A stretch of DNA of 46,350 bases from JAENVU01 sp031362155. GTDB lineage: Bacteria > Actinomycetota > Acidimicrobiia > IMCC26256 > JAENVU01. Shown here piece by piece: positions 16,497 to 25,189 of the stretch; within the stretch, counting starts at the first letter, position 1; the number at the start of each line of letters is the position of its first letter. Below the pieces are notes generated by a model, which had not been told where the DNA came from, ran no database searches, and saw only the letters and a program-made list of their open reading frames with translations. The position numbers and the translations under genes are program-made. The stretch is from contig JANLRZ010000092.1 in the NCBI GenBank assembly GCA_031362155.1, positions 1 to 46,350 on the forward strand. The letters run 5' to 3'.

Positions 16497-17032
16497 ACTC
16501 CCCGGCTGGTGAACCACTCGGCGAAGCCGGCGAGGGTGTCCCAGGTAGGGACGTCGGGGTATTCGGCCTCGGTCGCCCGGCCTTTGCCGGTGCGCAACAG
16601 GGCGGGGCGGCAGCCGAAGCGGCGAGCGGCCTCGATGTCCCGGCCGGCGTCGGCCACGAACCACGTGCTGGCGGGATCGAAACCCAGTGCGGCGTGCGCT
16701 TGTTCGAGCAGGAGCGTGTCGGGCTTGCGACATCGACAACCGTCATCCGGGCTGTGATCGCACACGAACCAGCGCGAGATGGCGCCACCGAGCCGAGTAT
16801 TCAGCTCGTCATTGATCGCATCGAGGGTCGCCCGATCCATCCACCCGCGGCCGACCGCCGACTGGTTCGTGATCACCACCAGCTGGTACCCCGCTGCAGT
16901 GAGCCGAGCGCAGCCGGCCCGCCCGCCGACCTCGAGTTCGAGGTCTTCGATGCATTTGACCGAATCCGGCCGGTCCACGTTTAAGACCCCGTCCCTATCG
17001 AGCAGGATCAACCCGTTGCTACCCTCAAGCAC
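16478..17032 (-). CDS. gmhB: D-glycero-D-manno-heptose 1,7-bisphosphate 7-phosphatase (HAD-IIIA)
   Basis: 184 residues of the histidinol-phosphatase-like HAD family. Motif I is LLDRDGVLNVDR, motif II VITNQSAVGRG, and the C-x-H...C-R-C zinc loop is seen as CDHSPDDGCRCRKP. The last motif is VADAGRDIEAA; the expected family motif is VGD-x-x-x-D, so VADAGRD is a slight variant. The enzyme removes the 7-phosphate from heptose bisphosphate between the two activities of HldE. GTG 17032 is chosen because the domain begins at once; the longer ORF upstream is a shadow of gmhA. It is divergent from gmhA with only 28 bp between starts. The general family also contains histidinol phosphatases, but context argues for GmhB. 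Confidence 0.85.
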   Translation of the reverse strand: MLEGSNGLILLDRDGVLNVDRPDSVKCIEDLELEVGGRAGCARLTAAGYQLVVITNQSAVGRGWMDRATLDAINDELNTRLGGAISRWFVCDHSPDDGCRCRKPDTLLLEQAHAALGFDPASTWFVADAGRDIEAARRFGCRPALLRTGKGRATEAEYPDVPTWDTLAGFAEWFTSRGVQPEVL

Positions 17033-17060
17033 TGTCCCTGGCCCGTCGAGAGATTCACGC

Positions 17061-17633
17061 GTGGACTTCGAAGAGGCTATTCGCGAACACCAGACGATGA
17101 TGGCGGGTCTGCCCGAGTTGTGGCCGGCGCTGTCCGAAGCCGCCGCAGCGATCGTCGAACGGGTCCAGAACGGCGGCAACGTCTTCTGGTTCGGGAACGG
17201 CGGGAGTGCCACCCAGGCGTTGCATTTCGCCACTGAACTCGTCGGTCGCTTCGAGCGGGATCGCCCGGGAATCGGCTCGGTTGCGCTGGTGGCCGACACC
17301 GGGCTCATCACCGCAGTTGCGAACGACTACTCGTTCGACATCGTCTTTTCCCGCCAACTCGAAGCGCTCTGTCGTCCGGGCGACGTTGCCGTCGGACTCT
17401 CGACCTCGGGCAACAGCCCCAACGTCTTGATCGGCATCGAGCAGGCTCATTCGATCGGAGCACTCACCGTGGGATTCGCCGGGGGCGACGGCGGCAAGCT
17501 CGCGCGCAACGTGGACATTCCGATCGTCGTCGACATCGAACGAACCTGCCGCATTCAAGAGGCTCACCTGTTTCTGGGGCATACGCTGTGCGAGATGATC
17601 GAAGCGGCTGTCTCTGAGCGTGGCGATGTTTGA
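17061..17633 (+). CDS. gmhA: Sedoheptulose 7-phosphate isomerase (D-glycero-D-manno-heptose 7-phosphate forming)
   Basis: 190-residue SIS-domain isomerase, the first step from sedoheptulose 7-phosphate to activated heptose. FGNGGSATQALHFATELVGRF, LSTSGNSPNVL, and the zinc/active-site region with the C-terminal ...EAHLFLGHTLCEMIE helix match GmhA. The GTG at 17061 begins the domain; earlier codons lie within the divergent gmhB promoter. It overlaps the hldE start by 14 bp, so both are co-translated. Its presence in a Gram-positive lineage is notable. Confidence 0.92.
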   Translation: MDFEEAIREHQTMMAGLPELWPALSEAAAAIVERVQNGGNVFWFGNGGSATQALHFATELVGRFERDRPGIGSVALVADTGLITAVANDYSFDIVFSRQLEALCRPGDVAVGLSTSGNSPNVLIGIEQAHSIGALTVGFAGGDGGKLARNVDIPIVVDIERTCRIQEAHLFLGHTLCEMIEAAVSERGDV

Positions 17634-19110
17634 TCGTCCTGACATCGTTGATGCCGCGGTACGTGGCGGGTTTGCCGGCGTGCGGATGCTCGTCGTGGGC
17701 GACCTCATGCTCGACCGCTACCTCATCGGCGACGTCGCCCGCATCTCGCCGGAGGCACCGGTCCCGGTGGTGCGTCTCAGTCGGGAGGCCGTCTCGGTCG
17801 GTGGCGCGGGGAACGTGGCGCTGAACCTGGCCGGCCTCGGTGTTCGGGCCGACGTGGCCGGCTGGACCGGCGATGATGACCCCGGGACTCGGCTGCGGGA
17901 ACTCCTCGGTCTCGCGGGCGTGCGCGTCATCGGGGTCGATGTCATTCGGGGCCGGCCGACCACCACGAAGACCCGAGTGCTGTCCGGCCAGCAGCAACTG
18001 GTGCGGATCGACGACGAAGATCTTTCACCCCGACTCACGGCCGACCGTCGGAGCTGGGACAACCGGGTGGTCGAACTCCTCGACGACGGATACGACGCGC
18101 TGGTCATCTCCGATTACGCCAAGGGTGTGTTGGCCGAGGATCTGTGCCGCCGCCTGATCAAGCAGGCCCGCCACCGAGGGATCCCGGTGCTGGTCGATCC
18201 GAAAGGCCTCGACTACGGCAAGTACCGCGGCGCGACGACCGTCACCCCGAACGAGACCGAACTCGCCGCGACGACACAAGTCTCCGCGTCGAACCCGTAC
18301 GAACTGACGGAGGCCGCGGCGCGACTCCGTGAACTCCTCGCGCTCGACTTCGTGACCTTGACTCGCGGTGAGGCTGGGATCTCCCTCGTCGAGGCCACAG
18401 GTACGCGCCACGTTCCCGCCCGCGCTCGGGAGGTCTTCGACGTGTCCGGTGCGGGCGACACTGCGATCGCCACGCTCGCTGCGGGTATCGCGGTCGGGTT
18501 GGATCCCCACGACGCCGCGGTCCTCGCGAATCTTGCGGCCGGGATCATCGTCGGGAAGACCGGCACCATCCCGATCCGTCAGGACGAACTCCTGGCTGCC
18601 CTCGGCCCGGCGGTCGACGCACCGCCGCCACTCGACGAGAAGGTGGTGTCGTTGGAATCCGCAGTCGGATTGGTCACCCGCTGGCGCAACGAGGGCCACG
18701 AGGTCGGCTTCACCAACGGGTGTTTCGATCTGGTGCACGCCGGCCACGTCGTCTATCTGGACTGGGCCCGGCGTAACTGTGACCGGCTGATCGTCGCCCT
18801 CAACACCGACGATTCCGTGCGGGTGCTGAAGGGTGCCGGCCGGCCCGTCACCAATGAAGATGCTCGGGCCCAGGTACTCGCAGGCCTCGCGGCGGTGGAC
18901 GCGGTGGTCCTCTTCGCCGAGTCGACGCCACTGGCCGTCATCGATGCATTGCGACCGGATGTGCTGGTCAAAGGCGAGGACTACGCCGTCGAAGACATCA
19001 TCGGCGCGACCGAAGTCCGCTCCTGGGGTGGTCGGGTGCTTCGAGCCCCGCTCAGTGAAGGGCACAGCACTACCGCGATGCTGGATCGCCTCGCGGCCGA
19101 ACCTTCCTAA
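17620..19110 (+). CDS. hldE: Bifunctional heptose 7-phosphate kinase/heptose 1-phosphate adenylyltransferase
   Basis: 496 residues, fused as in Gram-negative HldE. The N-terminal ribokinase-like kinase (about 1-325) has VGDLMLDRYL, VGGAGNVALNLAGLG, and FDVSGAGDTAIATLA with the catalytic Asp. The C-terminal cytidylyltransferase-like domain (from about 355) has TNGCFDLVHAGHVVYLDWAR (the HxGH motif) and VKGEDYA. Together with GmhA and GmhB it would make ADP-D-glycero-beta-D-manno-heptose. The epimerase HldD and a heptosyltransferase are not in the window. Start GTG 17620 or ATG 17626 are both inside gmhA. Confidence 0.93.
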   Translation: MAMFDRPDIVDAAVRGGFAGVRMLVVGDLMLDRYLIGDVARISPEAPVPVVRLSREAVSVGGAGNVALNLAGLGVRADVAGWTGDDDPGTRLRELLGLAGVRVIGVDVIRGRPTTTKTRVLSGQQQLVRIDDEDLSPRLTADRRSWDNRVVELLDDGYDALVISDYAKGVLAEDLCRRLIKQARHRGIPVLVDPKGLDYGKYRGATTVTPNETELAATTQVSASNPYELTEAAARLRELLALDFVTLTRGEAGISLVEATGTRHVPARAREVFDVSGAGDTAIATLAAGIAVGLDPHDAAVLANLAAGIIVGKTGTIPIRQDELLAALGPAVDAPPPLDEKVVSLESAVGLVTRWRNEGHEVGFTNGCFDLVHAGHVVYLDWARRNCDRLIVALNTDDSVRVLKGAGRPVTNEDARAQVLAGLAAVDAVVLFAESTPLAVIDALRPDVLVKGEDYAVEDIIGATEVRSWGGRVLRAPLSEGHSTTAMLDRLAAEPS

Positions 19111-19149
19111 TCCCGTTCGCCCCGCGCGGGTGCGGTCGGTCAGAGTGGT

Positions 19150-22100
19150 GTGATGCCCGAGCCCGCACTCTTCGAATTGCCGCGCCTGCTCGCGGAGGAC
19201 CCTGCAGTGCTGGCGGTCGCGTCCGGCCGCGCCGACGTGGTCGCGGTCCCTGAAGCGGCCCGTCCGATCTTCGCGGCGGCGGTGCAACGACTCGCAGGGA
19301 TCCGACCGGTCCTGGTGGCGGTCCCGACCGCGGCGGAGGCCGAGCGGATTGCCGGCGACCTCGTCCCGATGCTCGGTGCCGATGCGGTCGAGCTCTTCCC
19401 GGCGTGGGAGACCCTGCCGTTCGAACGAGTGTCGCCCGCGTTGGAAACGATGGGGCGTCGTCTGCGAGTGATGTGGCGGCTGCGCGAAGGAGGTGATGCC
19501 GCCCCGGCGGTCGTCGTCGCGCCGGTGCGCGCACTCGTGCAACGGCTCGGACCTCACGTCGAGGCGATCGAACCGATCCAGCTCCGGGCCGGCGACACCA
19601 TCGAACGGGATCAGCTCGTCGAGCGGCTGGTCGGGATGGGGTACCGCCGCGAGTATCAGGTCGAGGGCCGCGGCGAGGTGGCGGTGCGTGGCTCGATCGT
19701 CGACGTGTTCCCGGCCACTGCCGATCACCCGGTTCGCATCGATCAATGGGGCGATGAGGTCGAGCGCCTCTCGGAGTTCGCGGTCACCGATCAGCGCAGT
19801 ACCCACGACATCGACTCCGTGACGATCTTCCCGTGTCGGGAGCTGTTGCCGACCGACGAGGTTCGGGCTCGGGCGGGCGAGTTGATCGGGTCCGAGTCGT
19901 GGGGCGCCGAGCAATGGGAGCGCCTCCGCGAAGGACAGATCTTCGACGGTATGGAATCGTGGTTGCCGTGGCTGACCGGCGACGAGCACCTCCTGCCGGA
20001 CCTTCTCCCGCGCGGCGCACGCGTCCTGCTCGTCGAGCCCCGTCGCATGCGCGACCGCGCGCAGGATCTCCTCGACGAAGAAGCGTCACTCGCCGAAGTG
20101 TTGGCGGGGACCTGGGGTGCAGTCGACGACGAGTTCCCGCGCCTCTCGCTCCCGTTCGATCGGTTGTTGGCCCGCACCAAAGTTGCGACGACCTCCGTGC
20201 TCGCGGCCCCCGACGGGCCCGATACCCCGCAGTTGGGGGCGTCGGCGTTCGATCCCGTGGTCGGCGACATCGAGGCGCTCGCCGAGCGGGTGCGGGCGCT
20301 GATCCGGGCGGAGCACCGGGTGGTGCTCGCGGCCGAAGGTGAAGGGTCGGCCCGCCGTCTCGCCGATGTCCTGGCCGGTGAAGGGATCGATGCCCGCATC
20401 GACGCGCCGATCCATCCGGGCGTCGTCACGGTGCTGATCGCGCCGCTCGAACGGGGAGTCATCGTGGCGGGCGCGCACCTCGCGCTCGTGGCCGAAGCCG
20501 ACCTCACCGGCCGGCGCCGGGTGCACCGGACAGCGCGCGGTGCGCGCAAGGCCGTCGACTACTACGACGACCTCAAGCCGAGCGACTTCGTCGTCCACCA
20601 AGTCCACGGCGTCGGCCGGTACGAGGGCATGGTGACGCGCTCGATCGGCGGGGTCGAGCGCGATTACCTCCTCATCGCGTACCGGGGGAGCGACAAGCTC
20701 TACGTTCCGACTGATCAGGTCGGCACCGTGCGGCGCTACACCGGTGGCGATTCGCCGTCGCTCTCCCGTATGGGCGGCGCCGAGTGGTCCAAGACCCGAG
20801 CCAAGGTGCGCGCCGCGGTGCGTGACATCGCCGCGGAACTGGTGATCCTGTACCGCAAGCGGCTGGCGACTCAAGGGTTTGCGTTCAGTGCCGACACGCC
20901 GTGGCAGCGCGAACTCGAAGACGCCTTTCCCTTCGAAGAGACGCCGGACCAACTCCGGGCGATCGAAGAAGTCAAAGGCGATATGGAGGCGGTCCTGCCG
21001 ATGGACCGGCTCATCTGCGGTGACGTCGGATTCGGCAAAACCGAAGTCGCCCTGCGCGCCACCTTCAAAGCGGTCCAGGACGGCAAGCAGGTGGCGATTC
21101 TCGGTCCGACCACCCTGCTGGCCAACCAGCACGGCCAGACCTTCCGCGAACGCTTCGCCGGCTACCCGATTCGGGTTGAGGTGCTGTCGCGATTCCTCAC
21201 CGTCGCCGAGCAGAACGCGGTGGTGAAGGGGTTGAAGGCGGGTGAGGTCGACGTTGTGGTCGGGACGCACCGGCTGTTGTCCCAGGACATCGAGTTCAAG
21301 GATCTCGGCCTGCTGGTGATCGACGAGGAGCAACGTTTCGGGGTGCAACACAAGGAACGCATCAAGCATCTGCGCGCCCACGTCGACGTCCTCACCTTGA
21401 CCGCAACCCCGATTCCGCGCACGTTGGAGATGAGTCTCACCGGGATCCGCGACCTCTCGCTGGTCCAGACGCCGCCCGAGGCGCGCCAACCGATCCTCAC
21501 CTACGTGGGCGAGTACGACGACCGCGCGGTCAGCGAGGCGATCCGCCGCGAACTGCTGCGTGAAGGTCAGGTCTTCTACGTCCACAACCGGGTGCAGGAC
21601 ATCGAGCATGCCGCGGAGCACGTGCGGCAGTTGGTGCCGGAGGCCCGGATCGGCATTGCGCACGGCCAGATGGACGAAGGGCTCCTCGAGCGGGTCGTGC
21701 TCGACTTCGCCGATCGGGAGTACGACGTACTGGTCTGCACGACGATCATCGAGAGCGGGCTCGACATGCCGACGGTCAACACGATGGTGGTCGACCGCGC
21801 CGACCTCCTCGGTCTCGCGCAGCTCTACCAGCTGCGGGGCCGAGTCGGTCGCCGCGGTTCGCGTGCCTACGCCTACCTGTTGCATCCGCCGGATCGGGCG
21901 CTGTCGGAAGAGGCGTACGAGCGGCTTAAGGCGATCGGCGAGTTCACCGACCTCGGGTCCGGGTTCAAGCTCGCCATGCGCGACCTCGAAATCCGCGGCG
22001 CGGGCAACCTGTTGGGCGGGGCTCAGAGCGGGCACATCGCGGCGGTCGGTTTCGACCTCTACTGCGAGCTTGTGACCGAGGCCGTGAGCGAGCTGAAGGG

Positions 22101-22566
22101 CGAGACGCCGGACGAACCGTTCGAGGTCGTGCTCGACCTGCCCGTCGACGCGCACCTGCCGCGCGAATACGTGAGCCGGGACGACGTGCGGATGGAGGCC
22201 TACCGGCGACTGGCTGCGGTCGTCACCCCGGGCGACGTCGACGACATCCGCACCGAGTGGCTCGACCGCTACGGACCGATCCCGGCGCCGGCCGAAGCGT
22301 TGCTCGGCGCGGCGCGAGTGCGGGCCGAATGTGTCAGGGCGGGGGCGACCAGCGTGTCGGTGCAGAAGGGGATCGCGCGGATCGAGGGCTTGGATCTCCT
22401 CGAGAGTCGCAAAGTCCGCATGACTCGGCTCTACCCGAAGTCGGTGATCAAAGACAGTGGTGAGCTCGTGATCCCCCTCGGATCCTCCGCCGACCAGGTC
22501 GCGGAAGCGGTCGTGGAACTGCTGACCCAGTTGGTTCCTGAAACCGCGCCCAGCTTGGCCGGCTGA
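19150..22566 (+). CDS. mfd: Transcription-repair coupling factor Mfd
   Basis: 1138 residues. It removes stalled RNA polymerase and recruits UvrA. Order: UvrB-homology region with the early PAWETLPFE motif; the RNA-polymerase-interacting domain around residue 470 (DFVVHQVHGVGRYEGM); a superfamily 2 translocase with GDVGFGKTEVALRA (Walker A), VIDEEQRFGVQHKE (DEEQ box), TATPIPRTLEMS, and QLRGRVGRRGSRAYAYL (motif VI); and a C-terminal TRCF domain. Full length for the family. GTG 19150 is directly followed by an in-frame ATG at 19153. Confidence 0.97.
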   Translation: MMPEPALFELPRLLAEDPAVLAVASGRADVVAVPEAARPIFAAAVQRLAGIRPVLVAVPTAAEAERIAGDLVPMLGADAVELFPAWETLPFERVSPALETMGRRLRVMWRLREGGDAAPAVVVAPVRALVQRLGPHVEAIEPIQLRAGDTIERDQLVERLVGMGYRREYQVEGRGEVAVRGSIVDVFPATADHPVRIDQWGDEVERLSEFAVTDQRSTHDIDSVTIFPCRELLPTDEVRARAGELIGSESWGAEQWERLREGQIFDGMESWLPWLTGDEHLLPDLLPRGARVLLVEPRRMRDRAQDLLDEEASLAEVLAGTWGAVDDEFPRLSLPFDRLLARTKVATTSVLAAPDGPDTPQLGASAFDPVVGDIEALAERVRALIRAEHRVVLAAEGEGSARRLADVLAGEGIDARIDAPIHPGVVTVLIAPLERGVIVAGAHLALVAEADLTGRRRVHRTARGARKAVDYYDDLKPSDFVVHQVHGVGRYEGMVTRSIGGVERDYLLIAYRGSDKLYVPTDQVGTVRRYTGGDSPSLSRMGGAEWSKTRAKVRAAVRDIAAELVILYRKRLATQGFAFSADTPWQRELEDAFPFEETPDQLRAIEEVKGDMEAVLPMDRLICGDVGFGKTEVALRATFKAVQDGKQVAILGPTTLLANQHGQTFRERFAGYPIRVEVLSRFLTVAEQNAVVKGLKAGEVDVVVGTHRLLSQDIEFKDLGLLVIDEEQRFGVQHKERIKHLRAHVDVLTLTATPIPRTLEMSLTGIRDLSLVQTPPEARQPILTYVGEYDDRAVSEAIRRELLREGQVFYVHNRVQDIEHAAEHVRQLVPEARIGIAHGQMDEGLLERVVLDFADREYDVLVCTTIIESGLDMPTVNTMVVDRADLLGLAQLYQLRGRVGRRGSRAYAYLLHPPDRALSEEAYERLKAIGEFTDLGSGFKLAMRDLEIRGAGNLLGGAQSGHIAAVGFDLYCELVTEAVSELKGETPDEPFEVVLDLPVDAHLPREYVSRDDVRMEAYRRLAAVVTPGDVDDIRTEWLDRYGPIPAPAEALLGAARVRAECVRAGATSVSVQKGIARIEGLDLLESRKVRMTRLYPKSVIKDSGELVIPLGSSADQVAEAVVELLTQLVPETAPSLAG

Positions 22567-22595
22567 CCTGTCGGAGATGGATACAGGCCCACCGG

Positions 22596-22601
22596 TAGGC
22601 T
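22596..22601 (+). promoter_or_regulatory. -10 box of the PPIase lipoprotein gene
   Basis: TAGGCT, 10 nt before the ATG at 22612, in the 45-bp gap after mfd. No convincing -35 is seen. Confidence 0.35.
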
Positions 22602-22611
22602 GGCGCACTTC

Positions 22612-23643
22612 ATGAAACGAACCCTTTCCTTCCTCGTGCTCGGCGCGCTCGCGATTCTGCCCGCCTGCTCCTCCACCCCCGGCGTCGCCGCCACGATCGA
22701 CGGTCGCGACATCGCAACGAGGGAGTTGACGAACGACGTCTCCGACTTCGCGAAGTCGGAGGCGTTCCGCAGCGCCTTGGCGCAGCAGGGCGTCACGTTG
22801 TCGAAGAGCGGCTCGATTCCGAAGAGCTTCTCCGCCCAGTGGTTGGTCTCGCTGATCCAGAACGAGGCGGTGGCGATCGTCGCCAAGCGGCGCGGCATCA
22901 GTGCCACCGCCCAGGAAGAGACCGCCGCTCGGAGCCAGTTCGGGTCCAGTCAGCAGAGCGGTACGGCGTTCAAACAACTGCCCAAGCGTTTGCAGGATCG
23001 GTTGGTCCAAGCCGCCGCCTTGCAGAGCGCGTTGCGCGCCTCGATGAAGCAAGGGTCGCCGTTCACCACACTTTCGGCCGACTGCGCGAGCAACCGCCTG
23101 ATCGGACACATCCTCGTCGACACTCCGGAGAAGGCCCAGCAGGTGATCGATCAGATCAAGAAGGGTTCCAGCTTCGCCGACGTTTCGAACCAGGTGTCGT
23201 CGGACACGGGTGCCAAGGCCCAGGCCGGCCTGCTGATGTGTGAGGGTTCCTCGCAGTGGAATCAACTGGACGAGACCTTCCGAGCGGGCGCCGAAGCCAC
23301 ACCGACCGGCGAACTCTCCAAGCCCATCAAGACCCAGTTCGGGTATCACGTCATCGAAGCGCTCCCGCTGACCGAGGAGAACGCGGCACCGTTGCTGCCG
23401 TCGGTCCAGACGCCCGACCCACTTGCCCCGGTCCTGGAGAAGTTCCTGACCAAGGCCAAGATCTACGTCAATCCGTTGTACGGGAAGCTCCGGCGCCAGG
23501 GTGGCCAGTTCACGATCGATCCGCCCGCTCCGAAGCCGGTGAAGAGTCGGCCGGCCGAGACCACCTCGACCTCGACGCCCGCGCCAGGGGCACCGGATAC
23601 CGCACCGGCGAACCCCGGATCGAGTAGCACCTCCACCCCGTGA
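22612..23643 (+). CDS. Lipoprotein peptidyl-prolyl isomerase, SurA/PrsA-like
   Basis: 343 residues with a lipoprotein signal: basic MKRT, a hydrophobic core and lipobox LPAC, so Cys would be lipidated and the protein anchored outside the membrane. A SurA_N-like helical region (about 25-150) precedes a parvulin-type domain (about 155-255: GHILVDTPEKAQQVIDQIKK, FGYHVIEALPL). The C-terminal 50 residues are Pro/Ser/Thr-rich, probably a wall-spanning tail. It likely helps secreted proteins to fold. Its last four bases overlap the mazG start. An equivalent gene lies between mfd and mazG in many actinobacteria. Confidence 0.88.
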   Translation: MKRTLSFLVLGALAILPACSSTPGVAATIDGRDIATRELTNDVSDFAKSEAFRSALAQQGVTLSKSGSIPKSFSAQWLVSLIQNEAVAIVAKRRGISATAQEETAARSQFGSSQQSGTAFKQLPKRLQDRLVQAAALQSALRASMKQGSPFTTLSADCASNRLIGHILVDTPEKAQQVIDQIKKGSSFADVSNQVSSDTGAKAQAGLLMCEGSSQWNQLDETFRAGAEATPTGELSKPIKTQFGYHVIEALPLTEENAAPLLPSVQTPDPLAPVLEKFLTKAKIYVNPLYGKLRRQGGQFTIDPPAPKPVKSRPAETTSTSTPAPGAPDTAPANPGSSSTSTP

Positions 23644-25115
23644 GTCGGTCGCGGATCGTTGTTGTCGGCCTCGGACCGGCCGGCGTCGATCTGCTTCTCC
23701 CGTCGGCGCGCACCGCGCTCGAGCGCATCCCGCACCGCTATGCCCGTACGGGTCGCCATCCGGCGGTCGCCGACCTCGCCACCGAAGGTGTTCACTTCTC
23801 GACCTTCGACGCGGCCTACGACGCGGCAGCTGATTTCGCGTCGCTCTACCCGGCGATCGTCGTCGACTTGGTCGCGGCGGCTCGCGAGCATGGTGAGATT
23901 GTCTACGCGGTTCCGGGGAACCCCGGCGTTGCGGAGGACTCCGTTTCGCTCCTTCGTCGCGAGGCCGGCACCGACCTCGACGTCTCGGTCATCCCTGGTC
24001 TCTCCTTCCTGGATCTCGTGTGGTCCCGAGTTGGCCGGGACCCGATGGCGGGAGTCCATGTGGTCGACGCCGCCGAGTTCGTGCCGTCGGCGGCCGGGCG
24101 TTCCGGCCCGATGCTCATCGGGCACTGCATCAACCAGCTGGTGCTGTCGGACGTGAAAGTCGCGTTGCTCGACACGCTCGTCCCCGAGACGCCGGTCATC
24201 GTGTTGCAACGGCTGGGGGCGGCGGACGAACTCGTCACGACCGTGGCGCTCGAAGAAATCGATCGGGTTATCACGCCGGACCACCTCACCTCGGTCTACG
24301 TCGATGCGGGTGATGCCGCGATCGCGGGTGACGTCGCGCGGTTGGTGGAGTTGGCTCGCCGGTTACGCGAACCGGGTGGGTGCCCGTGGGATGCCGAGCA
24401 GACCCATCACTCGCTCACGCGCTACCTCTTGGAAGAGGCGTACGAGACCGTCGAGGTGCTGGAACTGCTGCCCGACGACGCGCCGGCGGGTGAGGTGGAT
24501 CTCGATGCCTATGCCCGCGTCGAGGACGAACTCGGCGATCTCCTGTTCCAGGTGGTGTTTCATTCGATCCTCGCGGCTGAGGCCGGTGCGTTCGACCTCG
24601 CGGATGTGGCACGCGGAATCCACGCGAAGTTGGTGCGGCGGCATCCGCACGTATTTGGCGATGTCGAAGCGGCAACCGCCGACGCGGTGCTCGCGAACTG
24701 GGAGCAGATCAAGAAGGTCGAGCGGTCGAGTAGCTCGTTGGTCGACGGGATCAGCCCCGGGTTGCCGTCGTTGTTGTACGCGCACAAGCTGTACCGGAAG
24801 GCCGCCAGCGTCGGGCTGGATCCCGATGTGGATGCCGACGGCTTCGTTCGGATGGCCGACGCACTGAAGGGGTTGGAGACGGCATCCGGCGCGGGCGAGA
24901 CCGAGACGGCGTTGGGTGAACTGCTCGCCGGCGCCGTGGTCGTCGCTCGATCGCGGGGGGTTGATGCCGAGAGTGCATTGCGCGGCTGGTCGGTCCGGTT
25001 CCGGGAGCAGTTCGTGCGCATGGAGCAGCGGGCCGCGGCCGAAGGGCTGGAACTGACCGGTACCACGGGCGAGCAGGCCCGGAGTCTCTGGCGCGACATC
25101 GAAGGAGAGCACTGA
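23640..25115 (+). CDS. mazG: MazG nucleoside triphosphate pyrophosphohydrolase with N-terminal tetrapyrrole-methylase-like domain (YabN type)
   Basis: 491 residues. The N-terminal 230 are a SAM-dependent methylase fold (IVVVGLGPAGVDLL, YAVPGNPGVAEDSV, VIPGLSFLDLV); the C-terminal part is MazG with CPWDAEQTHHSL, the EEAYETVE metal-binding helix, and EDELGDLLFQVVFHS. MazG cleaves NTPs to NMP and PPi, cleaning the pool. The role of the methylase domain is unknown across the fused family. Start GTG 23640 overlaps the previous stop by 4 bp. Confidence 0.93.
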   Translation: MSRSRIVVVGLGPAGVDLLLPSARTALERIPHRYARTGRHPAVADLATEGVHFSTFDAAYDAAADFASLYPAIVVDLVAAAREHGEIVYAVPGNPGVAEDSVSLLRREAGTDLDVSVIPGLSFLDLVWSRVGRDPMAGVHVVDAAEFVPSAAGRSGPMLIGHCINQLVLSDVKVALLDTLVPETPVIVLQRLGAADELVTTVALEEIDRVITPDHLTSVYVDAGDAAIAGDVARLVELARRLREPGGCPWDAEQTHHSLTRYLLEEAYETVEVLELLPDDAPAGEVDLDAYARVEDELGDLLFQVVFHSILAAEAGAFDLADVARGIHAKLVRRHPHVFGDVEAATADAVLANWEQIKKVERSSSSLVDGISPGLPSLLYAHKLYRKAASVGLDPDVDADGFVRMADALKGLETASGAGETETALGELLAGAVVVARSRGVDAESALRGWSVRFREQFVRMEQRAAAEGLELTGTTGEQARSLWRDIEGEH

Positions 25116-25189
25116 TGGCATCGGTGATCGAGGGCAACCGCGAGAGTCGGGCGATGCGATCGGGCGCCGTCGTCGGGGCCTCCCGATGA
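25115..25189 (+). CDS. 24-codon ORF coupled at both ends (possible small protein or leader peptide)
   Basis: ATG 25115 overlaps the mazG stop in TGATG, and its own TGA (25187-25189) overlaps the next ATG at 25186 (ATGA). A strong GAAGGAG at 25101-25107 is spaced correctly before it. The predicted 24 residues begin MASVIEGNRE and contain no recognisable motif. Because the PNPOx-like gene downstream lacks a clear ribosome binding site of its own, this ORF may act by translational coupling. It could equally be a remnant; coding content alone cannot decide at this length. Confidence 0.4.
   Translation: MASVIEGNRESRAMRSGAVVGASR

Noticed and set aside
20086..23349. A 1087-codon open frame antisense to mfd and the PPIase gene
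   Set aside because: It is a GC-driven shadow: His/Arg/Asp-rich, no known domain and no ribosome binding site, while the plus strand encodes textbook Mfd.
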